Shown here: piece by piece, positions 1-9,200 of the stretch
Layout: every line of letters begins with the position of its first letter
How positions within the stretch are numbered: the first letter of the stretch is position 1
Assembly: GCF_001305295.1 (NCBI RefSeq)
Contig: NZ_LJSI01000050.1
Span: 116,736 to 180,735 of the forward strand
DNA from: Neptunomonas antarctica
GTDB lineage: Bacteria; Pseudomonadota; Gammaproteobacteria; Pseudomonadales; Balneatricaceae
DNA: 64,000 bases
Direction of reading: 5' to 3'
The notes under the pieces: generated by a model
The model's input: the letters and a program-made list of their open reading frames with translations, nothing else
The model's database searches: none
What the model was told of the DNA's origin: nothing
Translations under genes and position numbers: made by a program

Positions 1-288
1 GGTATCAGCAGCCGGGCAGGACACACGGTATTGCGTGCGGTGATCAGTGAGCGGATGCAGCCGGGCGTGGTGTATACCACCTTCCATCATCCGGGTAGTG
101 GGGCTAACGTTATCACCACCGACAGTTCAGACTGGGCAACAAATTGCCCTGAATACAAAGTGACGGCCGTGCAGGTTGAGAAAGTAACGCAACCTTCTGT
201 ATGGCAGAAAAACTTTGCAGACTTTAATGAAAAGCAGCAGGGCCATTTGAGAAGCGGGCGTCGTAATAATGAAACGGCAAAGCAATGA
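1..288 (+). CDS. fdsA: NAD-dependent formate dehydrogenase alpha subunit, C-terminal fragment
   Basis: This is the 3' end of a gene that begins outside the window; it is open from base 1 and stops with TGA at 286-288. The residues RMQPGVVYTTFHHP and DWATNCPEYKVTAVQV match the C-terminal molybdopterin-dinucleotide-binding lobe of cytoplasmic molybdenum formate dehydrogenases of the FdsA/FdhF type. These enzymes oxidise formate to CO2 and pass electrons to NAD+ through the FdsB and FdsG subunits. The fdhD gene overlaps its end and fdsD follows, as in fdsGBACD operons, which supports the Fds type over a periplasmic FDH. The catalytic Cys or Sec residue and the Fe-S domains lie outside the window. 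Confidence 0.87.
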   Translation, partial: GISSRAGHTVLRAVISERMQPGVVYTTFHHPGSGANVITTDSSDWATNCPEYKVTAVQVEKVTQPSVWQKNFADFNEKQQGHLRSGRRNNETAKQ

Positions 289-1150
289 AGCCGTCGGCAT
301 AATGATGAAGCGGCAAAGTAACGTAACTGTCAGCCGTTGGCAGCAGGGTGAAACCAGCATTGCAGAAGACGTTGTGGCTGAAGAGGTGGCAGTAGCGCTG
401 GTATATAATGGTATTTCACATGTTGTGATGATGACCAGCCCACATGACTTAAAGGACTTCGCGTTGGGGTTCAGTATAACAGAAGGGATTTTGCAGCATC
501 CGCGTGAGCTTTATGAGATTGAGATTCAGCAGCATGATATGGGCATCGAAGTGCGCATGGAGATTGCATCGCAACGTATGCTGATGCTCAAGCAACAGCG
601 CCGCAACATGACAGGTCGGACCGGTTGTGGTTTGTGCGGTGCGGAATCGCTGGCGCAGGCAGTGCGGCCGATTAAGCCGTTGGAGGTTGTTCAGCAGATT
701 AGTGATACTGCGATTCAGCGCGCGGTGAATCAGCTAGATAAACATCAGCCCCAGCAGGCGGATACCGGTGCTTGTCACGGTGTTGCCTGGTGTAATAAAG
801 AGGGTTGGATTCTGTTAGTGCGTGAAGATGTTGGGCGTCACAATGCGCTCGACAAACTCATTGGTGCCTTAGTGTTCTCGGCCACAGATTTGACTAACGG
901 ATTCGTTCTTATATCCAGCCGTGCCAGTTTTGAAATGGTACAAAAGGTCACCTCTGTGGGTATCGGTGCTCTCGTCGCTGTATCGGCACCTACCGGATTA
1001 GCATTACGCTTGGCAAGAGATGCCAATTTACAATTAATAGGTTTTGCCCGCCCGCAGCGACATGTAAGTTACAGCCCTGAGCCTAGAGCAGCCCTGGGTA
1101 ATAGCCTTGAAGCAACTTCCACAGCCCATTCTGGAGAATATCATAAATGA
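269..1150 (+). CDS. fdhD: Formate dehydrogenase accessory sulfurtransferase FdhD (FdsC)
   Basis: FdhD transfers sulfur from a cysteine desulfurase to the molybdenum cofactor and is needed for active formate dehydrogenase. The family signature is clear: an N-terminal EEVAVALVYNG segment, DFALGFSITEGIL, the conserved GCGLCG cysteine motif, and REDVGRHNALDKLIG near the C-terminal third. Length (293 residues or fewer) is usual. The start is ambiguous because the 5' end is duplicated: MKRQSN is encoded at 269 and again at 305. The codons at 302 and 305 give a more normal N-terminus, while the codon at 269 overlaps the fdsA stop by 20 nt. Translational coupling with fdsA is likely. Function is confident; the exact start is not. 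Confidence 0.93.
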   Translation: MKRQSNEAVGIMMKRQSNVTVSRWQQGETSIAEDVVAEEVAVALVYNGISHVVMMTSPHDLKDFALGFSITEGILQHPRELYEIEIQQHDMGIEVRMEIASQRMLMLKQQRRNMTGRTGCGLCGAESLAQAVRPIKPLEVVQQISDTAIQRAVNQLDKHQPQQADTGACHGVAWCNKEGWILLVREDVGRHNALDKLIGALVFSATDLTNGFVLISSRASFEMVQKVTSVGIGALVAVSAPTGLALRLARDANLQLIGFARPQRHVSYSPEPRAALGNSLEATSTAHSGEYHK

Positions 1151-1160
1151 GTAGCCACAA

Positions 1161-1406
1161 ATGAGCAGTCCACACATGAGTCACTCACAATTAGATCAGT
1201 TAATTGCCATGGCAAATCAGATCGCTGATAACAATACTCACCACGATAGTGAAAAAGCATCAGTGGATTTTATTGCCCTGCACATTAAAAAATTCTGGGC
1301 GCGCTCTATGAAACAACAGATTGTAGCGTATGCAAAAGCGGACGGTAGCGCGTTGAATAAGCTGGCCCGCGAAGCATTAGCTCAATTAGCTGAGAAGTAT
1401 AGCTGA
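1161..1406 (+). CDS. fdsD: NAD-dependent formate dehydrogenase delta subunit FdsD
   Basis: A small (81 residue) soluble protein containing LDQLIAMANQIADN near its start and HIKKFWARSMKQQI in the middle. Both are typical of the delta subunit found at the end of fds operons. In studied Fds enzymes FdsD is a small subunit associated with complex assembly or stability; its exact role is less clear than that of the other subunits. It starts 10 nt after the fdhD stop, so it is probably cotranscribed. An alternative ATG five codons downstream (1176) is possible. Confidence 0.88.
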   Translation: MSSPHMSHSQLDQLIAMANQIADNNTHHDSEKASVDFIALHIKKFWARSMKQQIVAYAKADGSALNKLAREALAQLAEKYS

Positions 1407-1563
1407 TACGAAAAAAATTCGATAAGAGGGGTTGAATCAAGAAGCATCAGGCAGGTTAATGTTTGCTCGATACTTGAGTTGAAATTATTGGTAGAGCCCA
1501 CGAGCCGCGCATAATCGCGACTAAAAAATTTCTGTGGGCGTATGCCGGTGAGGTTTAGTGCGC

Positions 1564-2019
1564 TTAGTGGTGTTCATCGTCTTTGTTGGTATGCTTCACC
1601 AGCCAGTAAGACACACCCAATGCTAGGGTAACAAAACCAATACCTACTATCTGTTCTGACGTGACAAGTTTAAGGTCTAATACAATAACCTTACGAGCAA
1701 CCGCCATCAGCGCCGTTGCAATAACCAACTCTACCGGAAAGGTATTGGAGCCAAGATATAATCTGATATTGATGAAAATTTCGACACCTATCAGTACAAC
1801 CAAAAAAGCCCCGAAAGTTTGAAGTATGTCGTCGATATCAAGTAAAAAATAGGGTGGCGACGTTAGCTTGTTGTAAAGAACAAGTACAACATCTGCAATA
1901 CTCCAAAATATTACAAACACCATCAAAACAGCCAGTATTTTTATTCCAACTCGAATGGCGCGGTGTAATTCTTTTATCAGTGGATCAGAATGATTCTCAG
2001 ATATTTCTTCGTGCTTCAT
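1564..2019 (-). CDS. psiE: PsiE-family phosphate-starvation-inducible membrane protein
   Basis: About 151 residues with four hydrophobic segments (KILAVLMVFVIFWSIADVVL, FGAFLVVLIGVEIFINI, a segment around VELVIATALMAVARKVIVLD, and VGIGFVTLALGVSYWLV). This matches the PsiE family of inner-membrane proteins, whose biochemical role is unknown. The start at 2019 is chosen because AGGA lies about 9 nt upstream of MKHEEISENH; an in-frame start at 2073 would add a tail without an obvious ribosome-binding site. The C-terminus is His/Asp/Glu-rich (DDEHH). The gene converges with fdsD and is divergent from the SLC13 gene. I see no PHO box beside it. Confidence 0.75.
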   Translation of the reverse strand: MKHEEISENHSDPLIKELHRAIRVGIKILAVLMVFVIFWSIADVVLVLYNKLTSPPYFLLDIDDILQTFGAFLVVLIGVEIFINIRLYLGSNTFPVELVIATALMAVARKVIVLDLKLVTSEQIVGIGFVTLALGVSYWLVKHTNKDDEHH

Positions 2020-2420
2020 AATTATCCTAAAGAAAGTGAGGTGAAAGGCCTCATTAGTAAGACTGCCACTCATCGTGATTTAGTCGCTATTAAATGTTAA
2101 CTATTAGCGAATGGCAAGGGCTTGATCGTAAGTTCAGGGTGAGTCTATGGCATGGAAGGCATTCTCAGGAAGAGAACTCGCAAAGGAAGGTTGGCGTTAC
2201 CACGGAGGTGACCGTCTTCTTGCTACTGCAAACATCCCCTACGGCAGCAATGCATCGATTCTGCTTCTCATCGCAGCATCGCTGGCCCCGCCATTTAGGC
2301 TAGTGCTCTGTGGGGCTGACCAGTCTATGGTTTTTTCGTAGTTTTATCCGTATTGTGAGTGTTTGCGTAGCGCTGGGCGTCGCTACCCGACACCCAAAGA
2401 CGGTTATAGGGAGCTTGTAT
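2020..2420. other. Gene-poor leader between psiE and the SLC13 gene
   Basis: About 400 bases between divergent genes. Short open frames on the plus strand (for example 2147-2341) have no ribosome-binding site and no recognisable protein similarity. The stretch 2140-2310 is more GC-rich than a normal spacer and contains short complementary words such as CTGC/GCAG around 2226-2245. It could be a structured leader or a decayed gene. I cannot assign it to any known riboswitch family by eye. Confidence 0.35.
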
Positions 2421-4199
2421 TTGAATACTGATCAATGGCTGATTACTGCCGTCCTGATGCTGACGCTGGTGCTATTTGTCTGGGGAAAGTATCGCCATGA
2501 CGTCGTGGCCGCTATTGCATTGGGGCTGTGTGTGCTTGCAGGGCTAGTGGAGGCTGAGGATGCTTTTGCAGGCTTTAGTCATCCGGCGGTCGTAACGGTG
2601 GCGGCGGTGCTGGTGATCTCCGATGCGCTGCGCCGCTCCGGTGTGGTGGACATGATCGTACAGAAAATACTGCCCTACACCGAAAATCCGCTGAGCCATA
2701 TATTGATCATGACCTCGGTCGTGACACTAGCGTCCGCATTTATGAATAACGTGGGGGCGCTAGCGCTGATGCTGCCAGTTGCACTGGCGACCTGCAGCAA
2801 ACATCAGCGCTCACCTGCGCTGATTCTCATGCCACTGGCCTTTGGCAGTATTCTGGGAGGCATGACAACCGCCATAGGCACGCCGCCCAATATCATCATT
2901 GCCATGATGCGAGCCGAGGTGAGCGGAGAACCATTTAACATGTTTGATTTTTCGCCGGTTGGGGTGGCCATCGCCATTATGGGCGTGCTCTTTATCACGC
3001 TGCTGGGTTGGCGCCTGATACCGGCAGCCCGTCTCAAGAGCAGCTCGCCCGAGCAGTTATTTGCCATTGATGAATACCTCACAGAAGTAATAGTGACCAC
3101 AAATTCCGGTCTGGTGGGTCGGCCGGTGGAGGATATCGACGGCCTGGATGACGGCAGCATCGAGGTGGTGGGTGTTGCTCATCGCCATGGGAAGACGCTA
3201 TCGATGCGCCCGGGACAGCAGCTTAATGCCGGCGATATTCTGATTCTGCAGGCTGACCCGTCGGAAGTTCAGCCATTGCTCGACAAGAACGATCTGGAGC
3301 TGATAACCAGTGCCGACAAGAAATTCGCTGAGTTGACTAAGGACGACCTCACTCTGGTAGAGGGCGTTATCAAAAGAGGTTCGGTGCTGGATGGACGCGA
3401 TGTGTCTTTTTTGCGTAGGCGGAGTGGCAGCTCTCTTGCTCTGGTCGGTCTGGCTCGCGAAGGGCAGCAGATACGCAAGCGGCTGCGGCGTGAACAGTTT
3501 AAGGCCGGTGATATTCTGCTGTTGCAGGGTGCTGCGGATGATGTCGATGAGCAGCTCAGAGAGCTGGGCATGATTCCACTCGCCGAACGAAACCTTAGCC
3601 TGGGACAGCCGAAAAAAATTGCCATCGCGCTGGCTATCTTTGCTATCGCCATTGCGCTGGGTGTTGCCAAGGTACTGCCGTTAGCGATCGTATTTTGTCT
3701 TGCCGTTGTGGTTTATTTGCTGCTGGATATTCTGCCGGTGCGCAATCTTTATGATGCCATCGACTGGCCGGTGATCATCCTTCTGTCGGCCATGATTCCG
3801 GTGGGCTCAGCACTGCAGAGTACGGGGCTTACGCAATTGCTGGCCACGCAGGTATTGGCGCTGACCGAGGGTATTCCGGTGTATCTGGTCATCGGTCTGG
3901 TGCTGGTTGTCACTATGTTTCTGTCAGATATCATCAATAATGCGGCCACGGCCGTGATAATGGCACCACTCGCCTACGGTATCGCTTTCGGACTGGGCGT
4001 AAGTCCGGATCCGTTTTTTATGGCAGTGGCTGTAGGTGCCTCCTGTGCTTTTCTAACCCCGATCGGGCATCAGTCCAACACCTTGGTGTTGGGCCCGGGC
4101 GGTTACGCCTTCGGGGATTACTGGCGCATGGGGTTGCCGCTTGAAATTATGATTGTGTTGCTGGCGGTGCCGTTGATTCTGCTGGTCTGGCCACTCTAG
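2421..4199 (+). CDS. SLC13/DASS-type permease with two TrkA-C domains
   Basis: A transporter of about 592 residues. It has an N-terminal membrane half (TDQWLITAVLMLTLVLFVW, then MNNVGALALMLPVALA and GGMTTAIGTPPNIIIAMM), a central soluble region with two RCK/TrkA-C-like domains, and a second membrane half (FLSDIINNAATAVIMAPLAYG, CAFLTPIGHQSNTLVLGPGGYAFGDYWRMG). The paired N-N-x-A and TPPN/HQSN motifs are typical of the SLC13 / ion-transporter superfamily. The substrate is unknown; relatives include sulfate and carboxylate carriers. The start used is TTG at 2421, because GGGAG precedes it at a good distance and the product then begins just before the first membrane helix. An ATG at 2310 in the same frame would add 37 unlikely residues. 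Confidence 0.85.
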   Translation: MNTDQWLITAVLMLTLVLFVWGKYRHDVVAAIALGLCVLAGLVEAEDAFAGFSHPAVVTVAAVLVISDALRRSGVVDMIVQKILPYTENPLSHILIMTSVVTLASAFMNNVGALALMLPVALATCSKHQRSPALILMPLAFGSILGGMTTAIGTPPNIIIAMMRAEVSGEPFNMFDFSPVGVAIAIMGVLFITLLGWRLIPAARLKSSSPEQLFAIDEYLTEVIVTTNSGLVGRPVEDIDGLDDGSIEVVGVAHRHGKTLSMRPGQQLNAGDILILQADPSEVQPLLDKNDLELITSADKKFAELTKDDLTLVEGVIKRGSVLDGRDVSFLRRRSGSSLALVGLAREGQQIRKRLRREQFKAGDILLLQGAADDVDEQLRELGMIPLAERNLSLGQPKKIAIALAIFAIAIALGVAKVLPLAIVFCLAVVVYLLLDILPVRNLYDAIDWPVIILLSAMIPVGSALQSTGLTQLLATQVLALTEGIPVYLVIGLVLVVTMFLSDIINNAATAVIMAPLAYGIAFGLGVSPDPFFMAVAVGASCAFLTPIGHQSNTLVLGPGGYAFGDYWRMGLPLEIMIVLLAVPLILLVWPL

Positions 4200-4234
4200 T
4201 GGCAGAGTCGTCAAGATAACGTCTATGATTACTT

Positions 4235-4268
4235 TTATAGCAAAAATAATTTGTTATTTTTGCTATAA
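4235..4268. repeat. Perfect 15-bp inverted repeat, possible terminator
   Basis: TTATAGCAAAAATAA (4235-4249) is followed by a 4-nt loop and its exact reverse complement (4254-4268). The hairpin lies 35 nt after the SLC13-gene stop. The stem is AT-rich and there is no long U-tract after it, so it is not a textbook intrinsic terminator. A role in 3'-end formation or as a protein-binding palindrome is possible. Confidence 0.5.
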
Positions 4269-4441
4269 GTATTAAATGACTCGCTCGCAAGTCAGCCTGG
4301 TGATGTCGTCAATGAATTGATGGCAACCTACTATTTTATATGATGTGCATCATCTTTTACCCTTCCTTGCTGAGTTAAAATAACGCTAGGATTTCTTCGG
4401 GGTTTTGAAAATGTGTTTTTCTCAAATTTAAGGGTACTGTA

Positions 4442-5908
4442 ATGAAAGGCACTGATATTCGAGTTATTCCCGGGTTGTTCTCTATTGCAATAATATTCTT
4501 GTTTTGGTTTGTGATTTCTCCCCCTCAAGGAGTGTCAGCAAATGCATGGCATTTACTGGCTTTATTTATTGGCACTGTGGTCGCAATTATTGGGAAAGCA
4601 ATGCCAATTGGTGCCATAGCTATTTTGGCTATTACTTTAGTTGCGTTAACAGGGGTGACAAATGACAGTCCTTCCGGTGCTATCAAAGATGCTTTGAGCG
4701 GCTTTTCTAATTCATTAATTTGGTTGATTGGTATCGCGATTATTATCTCTCGTGGTTTGGCTAAAACCGGTTTGGGTAATCGTATAGGTTATTACTTTAT
4801 TTCTTTGTTTGGTCGAAAAACTATTGGTATTGGTTATGCGTTAGCTCTTTCTGAGTTAGTTATTGCGCCGGTAACACCCAGTAATACAGCCCGAGGCGGC
4901 GGTATTATTCATCCGATTATGAAGTCTATTGCGACAAGTTTTGGGTCTTCTCCTGAAGAAGGGACATCTCGCAAAATTGGTCATTATCTTGCTTTGGTGA
5001 GCTACCATATAAACCCGATTACATCTGCGATGTTTATTACCGCGACTGCGCCTAATCCCTTAATAGTTAAACTTATTGCTGACGCTACAGGATCAAATAT
5101 TAGCATTACGTGGGGAACATGGGCGCTTGCAGCACTTTTACCTGGTTTGCTTTGTATTGCGCTTGTGCCTTTGATTGTATATGCCGTTTACCCTCCGGAA
5201 ATCAAAAGCACCCCCGATGCAAGCACCTTTGCGAAGTCTAAATTGATTGAAATGGGGTTAATGTCCTACGGTGAAAAAGTCATGATTAGCGTTTTTGCGC
5301 TTCTGCTGATTTTATGGGCGGGTGTGCCCGCTATGATATTTGGCGCAGATTATGCCGTTAATACTACGGCGGTCGCTTTTTTAGGCTTATCTGTTTTATT
5401 GATTAGTCGGGTCTTAAGTTGGGAAGATGTGCTTAAAGAAAAAGCTGCCTGGGATACCGTTGTTTGGTTCTCTGCGTTGGTAATGATGGCAACTTTCTTG
5501 AATAAGTTAGGCTTGGTTGCATGGTTTTCTACTGTCGTTGAGAGCAATATCCATCAACTCGGTTTTGATTGGATTGTGTCTGCCATTATATTGGTGGTGG
5601 TTTACTTTTATGCGCATTACTTCTTTGCAAGTACAACTGCTCATATTACCGCGATGTTTGCTGCCTTTTATGTTGCTGGTTTGGCGTTGGGCGCACCTCC
5701 ATTGTACCTTGGTTTATTGCTAGCCGGCGCTTCTTCATTAATGATGTCATTAACGCATTACGCCACAGGCACCTCACCCATTGTTTTTGGGTCTGGCTAT
5801 GTGTCTATGGAAAATTGGTGGGTAATGGGATTCATTATGAGTATTGTTAACTTGACCGTTTGGGGTGTTGTTGGCGGGCTTTGGTGGAAGGTGCTTGGGT
5901 ACTGGTAG
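4442..5908 (+). CDS. DASS-family dicarboxylate/citrate transporter (CitT-like)
   Basis: 488 residues, strongly hydrophobic, with about 12 predicted membrane segments. The motif SNTARGGGIIHPI and the later FFASTTAHITAMFAAF and SLTHYATGTSPIVFGSGYVS are diagnostic of the divalent anion:Na+ symporter (SLC13) family. They are closest in style to the 2-oxoglutarate/malate and CitT/TtdT exchangers. It probably moves C4-dicarboxylates, 2-oxoglutarate or citrate across the inner membrane, either with Na+ or by antiport. The exact substrate cannot be read from the sequence. The start is preceded by AAGGG. It stands alone, with no adjacent metabolic gene. Confidence 0.88.
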   Translation: MKGTDIRVIPGLFSIAIIFLFWFVISPPQGVSANAWHLLALFIGTVVAIIGKAMPIGAIAILAITLVALTGVTNDSPSGAIKDALSGFSNSLIWLIGIAIIISRGLAKTGLGNRIGYYFISLFGRKTIGIGYALALSELVIAPVTPSNTARGGGIIHPIMKSIATSFGSSPEEGTSRKIGHYLALVSYHINPITSAMFITATAPNPLIVKLIADATGSNISITWGTWALAALLPGLLCIALVPLIVYAVYPPEIKSTPDASTFAKSKLIEMGLMSYGEKVMISVFALLLILWAGVPAMIFGADYAVNTTAVAFLGLSVLLISRVLSWEDVLKEKAAWDTVVWFSALVMMATFLNKLGLVAWFSTVVESNIHQLGFDWIVSAIILVVVYFYAHYFFASTTAHITAMFAAFYVAGLALGAPPLYLGLLLAGASSLMMSLTHYATGTSPIVFGSGYVSMENWWVMGFIMSIVNLTVWGVVGGLWWKVLGYW

Positions 5909-5979
5909 TTTCTCTACTCTGAATTTCTTAATCACTAGTTGATAAAATTTATTCGCCAGCTACTCGGTTTATCTTCATG

Positions 5980-6150
5980 CTATCCCATTCGGTTGACATT
6001 TGATTGGGAGTCTTTCGTAATGCGCGGCTTACAAGAAGGAGGCGGTAAGGTAAAGACCTTTTTCAGATAAGCATAGGGTTCCCGTCCATTTGCTTTCGCT
6101 GTTTCTATCAGGCTATACAAATTAGCAGTTGGCCTGATTCTTGAATAACC
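5980..6150 (-). pseudogene. IS66-family transposase C-terminal remnant
   Basis: Read on the minus strand, this stretch encodes TANLYSLIETAKANG followed by REPYAYLKKVFTLPPP, then drifts into unrelated sequence and a TAG (5980-5982). The NLYSLIETAKANG-x-EPYAYL block is the characteristic C-terminus of IS66 TnpC transposases. The rest of the transposase, TnpA/TnpB and the terminal repeats are missing, so it is a dead fragment. It occupies most of the spacer between the DASS transporter and the Amt fusion gene. Confidence 0.72.
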
Positions 6151-6185
6151 CTTCCTTAGTTATATTAGTGTGAATATAAATAATG

Positions 6186-6221
6186 AATAACGCCCTTAAT
6201 AAGGGCGTTATTGTTTATTTT
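6186..6221 (+). terminator. Rho-independent terminator upstream of the Amt fusion gene
   Basis: AATAACGCCCTTA (6186-6198) pairs perfectly with TAAGGGCGTTATT (6200-6212) and is followed by GTTTATTTT. This is a strong GC-centred stem plus a U-rich tail. It overlaps possible upstream start codons of the Amt fusion, which argues that translation begins later, at 6280. It may end readthrough from the left, or act as an attenuator if the Amt promoter lies further upstream. Confidence 0.75.
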
Positions 6222-6279
6222 GACCCGATTTCGGCGTGCTCCGGTGCAAGCCATCAAGCGTTTTACGCATAGAGGCAAA

Positions 6280-9200
6280 ATGGAACACAATATATGGCTT
6301 TTGTTTTCCACTGTTTTGGTTTTTTTTATGCAAGCGGGATTTTTGTGTTTAGAAACAGGGCGTACCCGCAGTAAAAACAGTATCAATGTAGCGGCTAAAA
6401 ATATTGCAGATTTTCTTCTGTCAGCGGCATTATTTTGGTTGGTAGGATTTGGTCTCATGTTTGGCTCCGATTATTGGGGCATTGTAGGGTTTAGCGATTT
6501 CTTTTTTGGAGAAACACAAAGTGCTAATCAGATTTGTTTCTTCCTTTTTCAGACGATGTTTTGCGGCACTGCTGCCACGTTAGCTTCAGGAGCGGTGGCG
6601 GAGCGCATGACGTTTAATGGCTATTTATGTATTACTGTTATATTAAGTTTGCTGATTTATCCCATTACTGGGCACTGGGCCTGGGCCTCGGCTTATGGTG
6701 GTCAGCAAGGTTGGTTACAAGCGGCCGGTTTTGTCGATTTTGCCGGTTCTACTGTGGTGCATTCTGTCGGCGGTTGGGTCGCCCTCGCCGCCGTGATAAT
6801 TATTGGCCCTAGAATCGGACGATTTAAAGGAGGGCGTCTTCCACAAGGTAGCAATTTACCCATGTCAGCCTTAGGTACTCTGCTGATTTGGATAGGATGG
6901 TTTGGGTTTAACGGCGGTAGTACTTTATTACTGAATGAGCAGGTACCCTTAATTTTACTGAATACCACGGTGGCCGCGGTGTTTGGCGGCCTATGTGCGG
7001 TTTGTTTTTATTATCTCAAACACGGCTACTTTGATGTTGCGGAGATGCTCAACGGAATCATCGGTGGTTTAGTTGGCATAACGGCTTCCTGTTATGCCGT
7101 TAGTCCGGTGGAGGCTGCTGTCATTGGCGGTATTTCAGGGGGCGTAGTGTTTTATGGATCAAGGCTAATGGCAGACCTTGGGCTAGACGATGCAATAGGT
7201 GTGGTGCCGGCTCATTTGCTGGCAGGTATTTGGGGTACTCTCGCCGTAGCCGTTTTTGGCGATGCTGAAATCCTGGCAACGGGATTGAGTTTTTGGCAAC
7301 AACTGGGTGTGCAATTGTTAGGAATAACAAGCATTGGCGCTTACAGTTTTATCCTTAGTTATCTGTTGATACGTATACTCAATAATTTTGTGCCACTGAG
7401 AGTAAGCGCTGCAGACGAAGAGCGTGGTTTGAATGTGAGTGAGCATAATGCCAACACGGAATTAGTAGGTTTACTGAGTTCTATGCATCAGCAGCAAATA
7501 GAGGGTGATTTTACCTTGCCGGTGCCGGAAGAGCCATTTACTGAAGTGGGTCAAATTGCTAAAAGTTACAATCAGGTCATTAGTCGGGTTCAGCTCGAAA
7601 TTAGCGAGCGTGATTCAGCGATTAATCAATTCCAAGCCAGTGAAAAACGTAAAAGTGCCATTCTGGATTCCTCTATGGATTGCATCGTTTCCGTCGACAA
7701 GCACGGCAATATAATTGAGTTTAATCCTGCTGCCGAACGCACTTTTGGTTGTTTGAAAAGCCATGTGCAGGGGCGCAACTTTTTCCTGATGTTTTTGATG
7801 GTCAAAGATCAAAAACAAGCGATCGACAGTTTGCAGCAAATGTTTACTCTGTCGCAGGGCTTGTTGTTAAATCGTCGTAATACCATGCAATTACAACGCT
7901 CATCTGAGCATGTTTTTCCCGCTGAAATTACCATCACAACCACACCGTTAAACAATGGGATATCCATAGAATACACTTTGCATATTAGGGATGTTACCCG
8001 TCAGAATAAATTGCAAGCCAGACTGAAATTTTTGGCTTATCGTGACCCCTTAACCAGCCTCTATAATCGTACTTTTTTAATGGAACAATTGCTTGAGGCA
8101 CTCACTAAAGCGGAACAACACGGTTTATCTGTGGCGTTGCTGTTTTTAGATCTTGATAAGTTTAAAAAAATTAATGATAGCTTGGGTCACAAGGCAGGCG
8201 ATGAGTTGCTGTGTGAAGTTGCTCGGCGTTTAAATCGGGTATGTCGAGAAACGGATGTTGTGGCCCGCTGGGGAGGAGATGAATTTATCGTGCTCATGCG
8301 TGGCAAGATTGATCCTAAACTGGCGGCTGATCGTGCCGAAAATATTTTACAGGTGATGCGCCAAAGCGTTGAGATACAAGGCAAAAAATTTACTATCCCA
8401 ACCAGTATCGGTGTCACTTTGTCAGTAGGGTCTGAATTTAGTGCCGATAAAATGATTCAACATGCCGATATCGCCATGTATTGCGCAAAACAAAACGGGC
8501 GGGACAACTATCAAATATTTGAACCAGCAATGGCACAGTTGGTCAGTAAAAATATTATTTACGAAAATGAAATGCGTCAAAACCTGGACTCACCGCAATT
8601 TTATTTGGTTTATCAGCCAAAAGTCTGTTTGCATAAAAGTAATGTGGTTGGCTTTGAAGCCTTGCTGCGTTGGGCTCACCCTGTTGAAGGTTTAATCTCG
8701 CCTAGTGATTTTATACCGATTGCCGAGGAATCGAATCTGATTATTGAGGTGGGCGAAAAAGTCATTAATGACTGTCTAGCTCAATTATATGAGTGGCGTA
8801 AACAAGGACTTAATATAGTTCCCATTTCAGTGAACTTGTCTGGAAAGCATTTGATGTCAAATGAGTTGATCCCTTTTATTAACAAGCAATTGAGCTATTA
8901 TGGGATCGAAGGCCATTACCTGGAAATAGAAATTACCGAAGGTGTACTGGTGCACGATATCGAGCGTTGTATTGAGGTGATGGCAGAAATAAAATCATTA
9001 AATATAAAAATATCGGTAGATGATTTTGGTACCGGCTATTCATCATTAAGTTATTTGAAACGTTTGCCGGTGGATATATTGAAGATAGATCAGTCCTTTG
9101 TGCAGGAATGTGATGCAACAGAAGAAGACAGGCAAATTTGTGCGACGATTATTAACTTAGCTCAAAATCTTGATCTTTCCATTGTAGCTGAAGGCGTAGA

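Noticed and set aside
1496..1543. Short GCCCAC / GTGGGC inverted repeat between fdsD and psiE
   Set aside because: Arms of only six bases with a long loop and no U-tract; not convincing as a terminator.
2147..2341. Open frame of 64 codons on the plus strand before the SLC13 gene
   Set aside because: No ribosome-binding site and no recognisable similarity; better described as leader of unknown nature.
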